Source: Holosporales bacterium (lineage in GTDB: Bacteria > Pseudomonadota > Alphaproteobacteria > RUG11792). Taken from it: DNA of 46,394 nucleotides. Made by a program: the position numbers and the translations under genes. This document shows, piece after piece, positions 25,103 through 32,144 of this stretch. The notes beneath the pieces are model-generated. The model had not been told where the DNA came from. It did not search any database and saw only the letters and a program-made list of their open reading frames with translations. The stretch covers positions 1-46,394 of the forward strand of contig JAIRNI010000040.1 in assembly GCA_031258145.1 (NCBI GenBank). The letters run 5' to 3'. Every line of letters starts with the position of its first letter. Position 1 is the stretch's first letter.

Positions 25103-26178
25103 AGATTAAAGAATTTAAACTGATAAGCTTCGCATCGGAGTTCTGGAGAACCAATGCTCTCGATTCGTTTTTGGATAATACCGATACGAAGGATAAGGTT
25201 TCTAAAACCAGAAGTATCATGGAGTTTCTGAAGAGGAAGATCGCGGCCGGCGAGGCCAAAATAGATTCCTCACCTAGATTCTATGTCCTCAGCCTCACGA
25301 ACGAAACAAAACATGTGACCTCCTTAATCGCCGAGATTGAATACAATGAAAAAAATGTCTTCATTCCGAATGAAGAAACACATCACGATAAAACGATCGC
25401 CTACAAGAAAATCTTTGAACAATATCAGATGCAGATTAATCCGATTCTGACGTTCTATGACGGTGAGACTTCAATCAAAGAAATCGTGTATGAGTTTATC
25501 TCTCAAAAAGAACCCAAAATTATGGCGAAGATAAACGGCTTGGAATATATGTTGTGGGAAATCAAGGAGCCCCTTGAATTGCAGGCATTAAAAAACAAGA
25601 TCGCCTTCATAGATAAACTATACATAGCCGATGGGCACCATAGATTCACCCTCTTCAAGGAGGCCACGACGAAGAGGAATACCAGTATCGTCGTCTCGAT
25701 CACTGATTCTGAGTCCATCCTACTTCTCAGCTGCCATAGAGTCATCACACGTCCCATCGATGTAAATTGGAAAGAAAAGATCGGTAGGTTCTGTACGCTC
25801 AAAAAACTGGAGGCCATTCCAGCGAGGGCGGAAACTCCCATAATAATCCTCAAGAATTATGAGATTTATAGTGTGAGTTTTAAGGGCAATATCACGGGAA
25901 GAACTTCATATTACGCTGCGATAGAACGTGATATCATAGATTCATCATTCGGGGTATCCGATATGGCTCACGATGTTTTCCCGCTGCCGGGCTCTGTGCA
26001 TCCACGTGATGCCGATCTGATCTTTAAGTCTTGGAATAACTGCGAGGCCATCATATTTATTCCAGACATGGAGATCCGTGAATTCCTCAATACCATCAAG
26101 AATGGTAAAAAATTACCACCAACATCAACGTGGTTCGAACCCAAGATAATCGATGGATTTATTATGGCCAAGTTTTAG
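25099..26178 (+). CDS. DUF1015-family protein
   Basis: A 359-residue cytoplasmic protein whose family function is not firmly established. The conserved signature YIADGHHRF lies near residue 175, and KKLPPTSTWFEPKIIDGF ends the protein as in other members. The HSVHPRDAD-like segment near 295 (GSVHPRDADLIF) is also typical. The GTG start overlaps the symporter stop by 4 bases, making it the fourth gene of the operon. Members often sit near amino-acid or cell-envelope genes; a catabolic role is only a guess. Confidence 0.85.
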   Translation: MKIKEFKLISFASEFWRTNALDSFLDNTDTKDKVSKTRSIMEFLKRKIAAGEAKIDSSPRFYVLSLTNETKHVTSLIAEIEYNEKNVFIPNEETHHDKTIAYKKIFEQYQMQINPILTFYDGETSIKEIVYEFISQKEPKIMAKINGLEYMLWEIKEPLELQALKNKIAFIDKLYIADGHHRFTLFKEATTKRNTSIVVSITDSESILLLSCHRVITRPIDVNWKEKIGRFCTLKKLEAIPARAETPIIILKNYEIYSVSFKGNITGRTSYYAAIERDIIDSSFGVSDMAHDVFPLPGSVHPRDADLIFKSWNNCEAIIFIPDMEIREFLNTIKNGKKLPPTSTWFEPKIIDGFIMAKF

Positions 26179-26222
26179 AGAAACATTTGATGAATATAAG
26201 AACACATTAGACAATAATCAAA

Positions 26223-26307
26223 TGGTGCGGTCGAGAAGACTCGAACTTCCACGGATCTCTCCACAGCGACCTCAACGCTGCGCGTCTACCATTTCCGCCA
26301 CGACCGC
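26223..26307 (-). tRNA. tRNA-Leu (anticodon GAG)
   Basis: The minus strand gives GCGGTCG paired with CGACCGC, a long variable arm typical of class II tRNAs, anticodon stem CAGCG with loop TTGAGGT (GAG, reading CUC/CUU), T loop TTCGAGT and encoded CCA. It is 85 bases long. Confidence 0.96.
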
Positions 26308-26327
26308 TTCCTACTGGTAACGTCCGT

Positions 26328-26693
26328 CTACTTATTGCTCTCTAAACTCTGCTTTGCCCGCGTCACCAGATCTCTGAAAGTATCTGCGTTCTCTACGGCC
26401 AATTTGGCAAGTACTTTCCTATCGATTTGAATTTTCGCCAGTGCTAGACCGTGAATGAATGTTGAATATTTCAATCCCATTTCTCGAACCGCGGCGTTTA
26501 TCCTCTGAATCCATAGCCCCCTGAAATCGCGTTTCTTGACCTTGCGATCCCTATACGAATACTGCCATGCCTTCTCGAGTCTTTCGAGGGCTGGACGGAA
26601 GCAAGTCGATGATCTTCCACGGAATCCCTTAGCCGCCGACAAAAACTTCTTATGACGAGCATGAGCGGCGAGGCCTCTCTTTACGCGTGCCAT
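26328..26693 (-). CDS. rplT: 50S ribosomal protein L20
   Basis: L20 binds 23S rRNA early in large-subunit assembly. The 121-residue product has the standard start [16 protein letters not shown] and the C-terminal globular part with [23 protein letters not shown] lies before the ATG. rpmI precedes it by 22 bases; infC, usually first in this operon, is absent here. Confidence 0.98.
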   Translation of the reverse strand: MARVKRGLAAHARHKKFLSAAKGFRGRSSTCFRPALERLEKAWQYSYRDRKVKKRDFRGLWIQRINAAVREMGLKYSTFIHGLALAKIQIDRKVLAKLAVENADTFRDLVTRAKQSLESNK

Positions 26694-26715
26694 CTATATG
26701 ATCCTCCTCTGCCTT

Positions 26716-26910
26716 TTAGACATGAAAATAAAAAGTGGAAACTTTTTTGGCGTCGCTCGGATGCATGATAGCCATCCCACGGGCATTCCGCAACATTTTA
26801 TTCCCTCTCTTACGCATGTTGTGCCTCTTGCCACATTGGGCCATCTTGACAAGTCCCGTCGCCGTGAAGCGGAATCTCTTCTTAGCGCTACTCTTAGTTT
26901 TTAACTTCAT
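26716..26910 (-). CDS. rpmI: 50S ribosomal protein L35
   Basis: The 64-residue basic protein starts [19 protein letters not shown], the L35 signature, and has [17 protein letters not shown] precedes the ATG at 26910; five extra upstream residues are possible but unlikely. First gene of rpmI-rplT. Confidence 0.97.
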   Translation of the reverse strand: MKLKTKSSAKKRFRFTATGLVKMAQCGKRHNMRKRGNKMLRNARGMAIMHPSDAKKVSTFYFHV

Positions 26911-26955
26911 AACTCCTCTAAACAAAAAGGGGACACACTATACAAACCAGGAAAG

Positions 26956-27040
26956 TGGTACCTGCTGCCGGACTCGAACCGGCATGCCCAAAGGCGACAG
27001 ATTTTAAGTCTGTTGTGTCTACCAATTCCACCAAGCAGGC
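26956..27040 (-). tRNA. tRNA-Leu (anticodon TAA)
   Basis: The minus strand gives GCCTGCT paired with AGCAGGT, an extended variable arm, anticodon stem ACAGA with loop CTTAAAA (TAA, reading UUA/UUG), T loop TTCGAGT and encoded CCA. It is 85 bases long. Confidence 0.96.
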
Positions 27041-27157
27041 CAATCCCACAGACTAAGAGGATAGCAAATTTAATGGATTCCTGTCAATGAGTTTCAAGAG
27101 ATTGCTCTGGGCCGCCTTATGGAGATGGATTAGCGAATCCCAAAGCAACAATATTCC

Positions 27158-27187
27158 TTGACAGAAAAGCGGGACGCCACGTACATT
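27158..27187 (+). promoter_or_regulatory. Promoter of the small secreted protein gene
   Basis: A consensus TTGACA (27158-27163), an 18-base spacer and TACATT (27182-27187) precede an AGAGGAAC ribosome site (27192-27199) and the ATG at 27211. Confidence 0.6.
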
Positions 27188-27210
27188 AATCAGAGGAACA
27201 AGCAAATGCA

Positions 27211-27510
27211 ATGGATAAGAAAATGTTTAAAAGAAAATGGGTACTATATGTGGTATTGGGTATCCAGAGCGTCATTTCTCGAAGCATAGGTGCAGAAGAC
27301 CTACCAGGTCAAAGCATAGGTGCAGACCTACCAGGTCAGAAGATGGGAGGAGAGATAAGGCAGAACGACAAAGGAAGTTATCCGCCTATTTTCTCATTCT
27401 TTGACCCTAACTTCGGGATGAGTGCCGAACTGTGTTATGTAGTCACCCAGGGGATGGGACAGACCCCGGCGGCGCGAATGTCCCGACGGAATAACCAGGA
27501 TGACGATTGA
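27211..27510 (+). CDS. Small secreted protein with a tandem repeat
   Basis: A 99-residue protein of unknown function. Its N-terminus (MDKKMFKRKWVLYVVLGIQSVIS) looks like a signal peptide. Two tandem units SIGAEDLPGQ and SIGADLPGQ follow, encoded by a near-identical 27-30 base repeat at about 27282-27338. The C-terminus is polar and ends NNQDDD. The start has both a good promoter and a ribosome site. The n-GIQS- stretch of the leader also occurs in the truncated leader at 36993. Hairpin element F lies 44 bases downstream. Confidence 0.65.
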   Translation: MDKKMFKRKWVLYVVLGIQSVISRSIGAEDLPGQSIGADLPGQKMGGEIRQNDKGSYPPIFSFFDPNFGMSAELCYVVTQGMGQTPAARMSRRNNQDDD

Positions 27511-27553
27511 CAGAGAGGTTTGTTGGCTCTTGGAAAAGATTCACGTCTCATAC

Positions 27554-27643
27554 TATGCTCACCCAAATCGGTAACCACGTACGTGGTTAAATTTAATATC
27601 GAAAAAAAATTGGCCGAAGGCGGCTTCTGAGCCAATTTTTACT
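27554..27643 (-). repeat. Hairpin element copy F
   Basis: Minus-strand copy with all modules: a GCCGCC-TTC-GGC hairpin flanked by AAAATTGGC and a T run, the perfect palindrome AACCACGTACGTGGTT, and the tail GATTTGGGTGAGCATA. The palindrome differs in sequence from copy A yet keeps pairing. The rest of 27511-27797 shows no gene. Confidence 0.8.
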
Positions 27644-27797
27644 TCGTTTGATGCAACGATTATATGGCTGTCAGATAGTTTGTGTATATCATTTTTCATG
27701 ACCCGGCCCCATCACCGATCAAATCTTGAGGTTTCATTTAAAAATTATCCGTCATACACTGTTCCTTATGGGGATGATGAACGTACGTGATTTTTGA

Positions 27798-29435
27798 ATG
27801 AATTTTCGTGTTTCGTTGGTGTACTTGTCGCTATTGGTGAGCTCCTGCGATCGCCTCGTTCAGCACAAGTTTATTTCATCAGATGTCACGAGTGATGCCC
27901 TCAAAAAGATGACGGAGCCAATCGAGGATGAAGTGGAGGTTAATCCACAACCAGAACACATAGAACCTGAGATCGTCATACCAGAGGTGCTGAAGCAGAA
28001 GGCGTCCCTCACTCTCAATGAGAGTTTATCCGTCAAATCGGTGTTATGTGAAACGGCCAAGAGACTCCACATAGATTTTCAGATAGATCCCGGCATCAAT
28101 GAAAGAATCATTTTTCAGGCACGGCAGAAACCATTCATAGAAATACTGGATGCCATTAGTGATATGGTAAATCTTAGGTATACCATCAGTGATGGCTTCG
28201 TTAAAGTCGTAAGGGATGTGCCGTATACTGAATCGTATAATATTCAGTTTCTGAATTTCTCCCGTGATAGCGAGAACAAGATTTCGATAGCGACTGAGGT
28301 CAACTCAACGGCTTCTGATCTCGATGAAAAGAATAAGGGGGGTTCGTCGGATAGCACGGTCACCGTCAGGGCCAAGAGTGATTTTTGGTACGAGTTGGAT
28401 GATAGCATCAAGGTTATCTTGAATAGTCAGTCTAGGGAACAGGCAACATACTCAATCAATAGGCAATCCGGAATAGTAACGGTTTATGCCAATTCGAAGA
28501 CTCAAAGATACATCAGAGATTATATTAAGAAAATTAAGGAAGCCACTATGAGTCAGGTATTAATCGAGGCAAAGATAGTCGAGGTTGTTTTAAAGAACGA
28601 ATATAGGCGTGGAATTGATTGGGATTTCGTCAGCAAACGCAGCAAGCTCAATGCCAAGTTTGGAACTATGTTGAAGAGTGGATTTGCATCGAGTACGAAC
28701 ACGCCGGTAACTTTCTCATACAATCCCAGCGAGACATCAACCGAGGAAACGGACGGAGCAACCACTGGCATGCCTTTCGTATTGAATGTCCTCGAGGAAT
28801 TTGGAACGGTTAAGACGATTTCGAATCCCAGGATTACGGCGATGAATAATCAGGCCGCCATCTTGAAGGTTGCTCAGAATCACGTATATTTCAGATTGAA
28901 CTACGATAAAACGTATTCGAACTCTGAGGTAAAACGAGAGGGAGTGACCGTTTCCAGCGAGATCAAGACCGTCCCGATAGGATTCGTCATGTTCGTGCAA
29001 CCATCGATCGATACATCGAGCAATACGATTACGCTCCTCCTGAGGCCAACGATCACCAAACTATCGAGCTCCGTGAGTGATCCAGCTGTGGACATAGCGA
29101 TCCGTTCGATCGAGACCGAAAATAAGGAGAAATATGAACCATCGAAAATCCCAATCACTGAGATTAGGGAAGTAACGTCCGTATTGAGGCTTAATGATGG
29201 CGAAATCGCGGTGCTGGGCGGATTCATGGAAGTCAGATCCTCGAAGATGAGCGCCGGGATCCCCGGAGTCCAGGATATCCCATACGTTGGGGAGATCGCA
29301 TCAGCTAAAGGCCTGGGAGATACCGTCGTCGAACTCGTGATTTTGATCAAGGTAAGGATCGTGGGGAACCAGCGTCATCAACGCGCCGCTGACATAAGAT
29401 TGCTGCGGTGCGTACCGGATCCACGCCCGTTTTGA
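27798..29435 (+). CDS. Secretin of the MshL/PilQ type, probable lipoprotein
   Basis: Secretins form outer-membrane gates for type II/IV machines. The 545-residue protein has a lipobox-like leader (LLVSSC), N-terminal STN-like and secretin-N domains (to about 260), and a C-terminal secretin domain: VKTISNPRITAMNNQAAILKV, then P-rich IPITEIREVTSVLRLNDGEIAVLGGF, and AGIPGVQDIPYVGEI...VVELVILIKVRI. The match is closest to MSHA-type MshL by layout. No pilin, ATPase or platform gene is in the window. A short Arg-rich tail of about 20 residues follows the conserved end and is unusual. No clear ribosome site is seen. Confidence 0.85.
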   Translation: MNFRVSLVYLSLLVSSCDRLVQHKFISSDVTSDALKKMTEPIEDEVEVNPQPEHIEPEIVIPEVLKQKASLTLNESLSVKSVLCETAKRLHIDFQIDPGINERIIFQARQKPFIEILDAISDMVNLRYTISDGFVKVVRDVPYTESYNIQFLNFSRDSENKISIATEVNSTASDLDEKNKGGSSDSTVTVRAKSDFWYELDDSIKVILNSQSREQATYSINRQSGIVTVYANSKTQRYIRDYIKKIKEATMSQVLIEAKIVEVVLKNEYRRGIDWDFVSKRSKLNAKFGTMLKSGFASSTNTPVTFSYNPSETSTEETDGATTGMPFVLNVLEEFGTVKTISNPRITAMNNQAAILKVAQNHVYFRLNYDKTYSNSEVKREGVTVSSEIKTVPIGFVMFVQPSIDTSSNTITLLLRPTITKLSSSVSDPAVDIAIRSIETENKEKYEPSKIPITEIREVTSVLRLNDGEIAVLGGFMEVRSSKMSAGIPGVQDIPYVGEIASAKGLGDTVVELVILIKVRIVGNQRHQRAADIRLLRCVPDPRPF

Positions 29436-29451
29436 GGGATAATCAGTCAGC

Positions 29452-29491
29452 TCGATAAACACATAAGTGTTTTTCAAATTGCGTGAGTATA
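29452..29491 (+). repeat. Tail-only element copy K
   Basis: CGATAAACACATAAGTGTTTTTC followed by AAATTGCGTGAGTATAG matches the palindrome and tail modules. It sits 43 bases before the mipZ start; GTGAGTATAGT could serve as a promoter -10 region (inference). Confidence 0.75.
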
Positions 29492-29533
29492 GTACAATGC
29501 TCTCCTGTTGTTTTGTGATGTTTCGATGGCGGT

Positions 29534-30370
29534 ATGGCGGCTAGAATCATAGTATTCGGTAATCAAAAAGGCGGGACAGGTAAATCCACTTTGGCTATGC
29601 ATTTGACGGTTAGTCTGTTGAATCAGGGCTATAAGGTGGCGACGATAGATGTTGATGCCAGGCAAGGAACCTTCTCCAGATACATCGAAAATCGCAGCAA
29701 AACGAAGCTTATAAGCCCGGAGATTCTCGTTTCAACTCATACTACTCTCCTTGGAGACGTAAATGATTCGAAGGCTGTCGTCGAGAAAAATAACAAAGAA
29801 AAGTTCGAAGAATTAATGCGCACTCGTCGAGAATTTGATTTCATAATCATCGATACCCCTGGTAGTGATGATTATCTATCGAGACTAGCCCATTCGTATG
29901 CCGACGTTATAATTACGCCTATGAACGAGAGCTTCATCGATCTCGATTTGTTGGTGAAAGTTCAGGATGCCGACTCCAAGACATTGAAGCCGAGTATTTA
30001 TGCAGAATCCGTGTGGGATCAGAAAAAAGAGCGGGTCATTAGGGATAAAGGAGTCATAGATTGGATCGTCCTCGTCAATAGGATGTCTAGTATCGGATCG
30101 AATAACCGACAAGAATTGGAGAAGGTGCTGGTGGCCCTTTCCAAGAGGATAGGCTTTAGATTGGCCAAAGGCTTTAAGGAGCGCGTTATTTTTAGGGAGT
30201 TATTTCGTACTGGCCTCACTATCCTCGATAAGAACTCTCCACTTTCGCAGATGTCTCTTTCGCATATAGCTGCACGACAAGAACTAAACGAATTACTACA
30301 CACGCTCAATATTACTCCAAAAGGTAAATATCCAGACGAATCGGAGGATAGAGTCGTCGTTTCGGCTTAG
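29534..30370 (+). CDS. mipZ: MipZ division-plane positioning ATPase
   Basis: MipZ is the ParA-like ATPase that forms a bipolar gradient and blocks FtsZ assembly near the poles in alphaproteobacteria. The 278-residue product has the deviant Walker A KGGTGKST (12-19), IDVDARQGTFSRYIENR, IIIDTPG, and the MipZ-specific C-terminal RVIFRELFRTGLTILD and SLSHIAARQELNELL, which separate it from ParA. It is not paired with parB, as expected for MipZ. A miniature-transposon fragment begins 2 bases after its stop. Confidence 0.95.
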   Translation: MAARIIVFGNQKGGTGKSTLAMHLTVSLLNQGYKVATIDVDARQGTFSRYIENRSKTKLISPEILVSTHTTLLGDVNDSKAVVEKNNKEKFEELMRTRREFDFIIIDTPGSDDYLSRLAHSYADVIITPMNESFIDLDLLVKVQDADSKTLKPSIYAESVWDQKKERVIRDKGVIDWIVLVNRMSSIGSNNRQELEKVLVALSKRIGFRLAKGFKERVIFRELFRTGLTILDKNSPLSQMSLSHIAARQELNELLHTLNITPKGKYPDESEDRVVVSA

Positions 30371-30371
30371 C

Positions 30372-30454
30372 TATAGCTAAATGCTTTTGAAAATTAACAA
30401 TATTTCGTACCTCATTGATAGTTCTTGTCAAACAAGTTTTGATGGCATCTGTTA
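30372..30454 (-). mobile_element. End fragment of TATAGCYAAATG miniature element
   Basis: Reverse-complement match to the right 80 or so bases of the complete copy at 37071-37290: TATAGCTAAATGC, then GTACCTCATTGATAG, then CAAACAAGTTTTGATGGCATCTG. It breaks off at about 30454. It forms the outer end of the right inverted-repeat arm. Confidence 0.8.
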
Positions 30455-30598
30455 TAGTGAAATGCAACGATTATGTGAGTGTTATATGGTTTGGGTATAT
30501 TTGACTTGACGAAATATAAAGCCTGGGAACACAGAAAATATATTTCTTGGAAACTAACGAATTATTAAGCTTTTTATGCTATTTTAAGTATACACCGT

Positions 30599-30617
30599 CC
30601 CTAACCCCCACCCACCC
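30599..30617 (-). other. G-quadruplex motif, right arm
   Basis: The minus strand reads GGG-T-GGG-T-GGGGG-TTA-GGG, identical to 221-239. Loops of one, one and three bases predict a stable parallel quadruplex. Confidence 0.8.
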
Positions 30618-30712
30618 GGGGATTCTCGCACATCCCGGCTAATAATACGTTAACGGACGATTACTCAAGGGCATCTGCCACCAATACTGATTCAGATGAA
30701 TTAGATCTAACG

Positions 30713-30803
30713 TAAAAATTGGCTCAGAAGCCGTCTTCGGCTAATTTTTCTTCGATATTGAATTTAATAAACACTGAGGTATTTATTGAATTGCTTGAGT
30801 ATA
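30713..30803 (+). repeat. Hairpin element copy C
   Basis: Full copy: AGCCG-TCTT-CGGCT hairpin inside AAAAATT/AATTTTT, palindrome AATAAACACTGAGGTATTTATT, tail GAATTGCTTGAGTATA followed by AT, giving a TGAGTATAAT that resembles an extended -10 box. It lies 159 bases upstream of the leucine-rich-repeat gene. Confidence 0.85.
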
Positions 30804-30878
30804 ATGATGTGTTGAATATATTTCCCGGGATTCATGTGACGCCTGGCAGATCCAAGGGCATCTGTGTTCACACCTTTA

Positions 30879-30899
30879 ATATTAATCATTGATTAATAT
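30879..30899. promoter_or_regulatory. CtrA-type palindromic site before the LRR gene
   Basis: ATATTAATCA-T-TGATTAATAT is a perfect 21-base palindrome that contains TTAA-TCATTGA-TTAA, the CtrA spacing. It lies 62 bases before the ATG at 30962. It could also bind another dimeric regulator. Confidence 0.5.
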
Positions 30900-30961
30900 A
30901 ATTTTAATTTATGACTGATACGATAATACCATTGGGCGGTGTTCTCCTCGGGTTATAAGAA

Positions 30962-31990
30962 ATGAATACGCATCTTTATCGGCAGCAGTCCAGTGGGGAT
31001 TTTAGAAACTTAAGCAAAATTGGCGGAATGCTGCTTGCAACGTTTATGTATATTAATGCAGGGCATGCTTTTTCTCTAGCTAGTATAAAGAATACTGTTT
31101 CGTCAGCTCTTTCCCCAGTTACACAAAGTGCCGCACAGGTTGCCAAACAAGCCGTAAAGCAAGCGGCGAATCAAGTGGCAGTCCAAGCGGAGCAATCCGT
31201 AAAACAATCGACAGGCCTTGACGTAACAGGAGTATTATCCTCTACCATAGCTCCAGCACTAGCGGCCTCGCCTGCTCCAGAACAAGCTCTTACGCCAAAT
31301 CCGGCGATGGATGCCATCATTGGAGATGGGCCAGGCTACGCTATGGTATCTTGCGCTAATCGCGTATTGTCGGATTCAGACATGCAATACATTGCCCAAA
31401 AATTGACGGGTGTCACAAATGGTTTGGGCTCTAATGGTCAAACCGTATCTTTGCCAAGTTGCGGGATTACTGCCACGGGCCTAAAATGCTTCTTTGACCA
31501 ACTCAAGAATTCCCCAGAAACCCTAGAGATACTAGATCTTTCAGGCAATCCGATTGGAGACGATGGGGCCGCCGTTATAGCCGAATACATGCGATTCCTT
31601 CCGAGATTGGCGGTCATCATACTCAAGGGAACCAACATCACGGAGAATGGGTTGGTTACCATCGTTCGTGCAGCGGCAAACGTTAGTCATGGAGTCATTC
31701 AGCTCATAGACTGCTCAGACATCACGAACATCACGGAAGCCGGCCTGCGGATGATAGCCAAGGAGATGAAACGGTGCCCGGCGGGAGCCTTCGGAGATGG
31801 AATAGATTTGTCTGGGTGCAAAATCCCGTCCACCATGATCGCAAGTCTCACGGAGGGTGAAAACATTCTTGTGACCCCATTTGCATCCTCCCCCATCTTG
31901 GGATCATCGATTCCTCAAGCTTCGTACTCACAAGCCTTTAATCCAGGACAGATGTTTCAGGGCCAGTCACCCTACCAAGGATATGTATAA
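30962..31990 (+). CDS. Secreted leucine-rich-repeat protein
   Basis: The 342-residue protein has a signal peptide (IGGMLLATFMYINAGHA), an Ala/Gln/Lys-rich helical stretch (about 50-80, repeated VAKQAVKQAANQV-like units), and a short series of ribonuclease-inhibitor-type leucine-rich repeats (about 165-285: LEILDLSGNPIGDDGAAVIAEYM, LAVIILKGTNITENGLVTIV, GIDLSGCKI). It ends in a Pro/Gln/Tyr-rich tail. Such repeats bind proteins and are common in host-directed effectors of intracellular bacteria; an effector role is inference. The gene stands alone behind the inverted repeat, with its own palindromic upstream site. Confidence 0.85.
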   Translation: MNTHLYRQQSSGDFRNLSKIGGMLLATFMYINAGHAFSLASIKNTVSSALSPVTQSAAQVAKQAVKQAANQVAVQAEQSVKQSTGLDVTGVLSSTIAPALAASPAPEQALTPNPAMDAIIGDGPGYAMVSCANRVLSDSDMQYIAQKLTGVTNGLGSNGQTVSLPSCGITATGLKCFFDQLKNSPETLEILDLSGNPIGDDGAAVIAEYMRFLPRLAVIILKGTNITENGLVTIVRAAANVSHGVIQLIDCSDITNITEAGLRMIAKEMKRCPAGAFGDGIDLSGCKIPSTMIASLTEGENILVTPFASSPILGSSIPQASYSQAFNPGQMFQGQSPYQGYV

Positions 31991-31992
31991 TA

Positions 31993-32040
31993 ACGCAATT
32001 TGACAAAAAACATAGGTGTTTATCAAATGGCGTTAGTATC
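31993..32040 (+). repeat. Tail-only element copy L
   Basis: TAACGCAATTTGA and TCAAATGGCGTTA form inverted arms around CAAAAAACATAGGTGTTTA, so the tail motif is present on both sides of the palindrome module. It sits immediately after the leucine-rich-repeat gene and before the next gene. Confidence 0.65.
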
Positions 32041-32144
32041 ATTAACATTTCACTAGCAATAGTCTACTAAACATGTTAGAATGCGAGAGATGCAAAATTA
32101 AAAACATTGAAATGCACGAGATGGAAAATCAAAAAGGCCCCAAA

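Larger units (their letters stand above)
30372..30794 (-). repeat. Right arm of the long inverted repeat
   Basis: Reverse-complement counterpart of 44-405, containing in reverse order the transposon end, the AT-rich stretch, the G-quadruplex motif (30599-30617, minus strand), the TTAACG palindrome, the CCACCAATACTGATTCAG motif and hairpin element C. This arm lies in a 591-base gene-free stretch between mipZ and the leucine-rich-repeat gene. Confidence 0.9.

Noticed and set aside
29534-30370. ParA partition ATPase
   Set aside because: No parB follows, and the C-terminal motifs (RVIFRELFRTGLTILD, SLSHIAARQEL) match MipZ.
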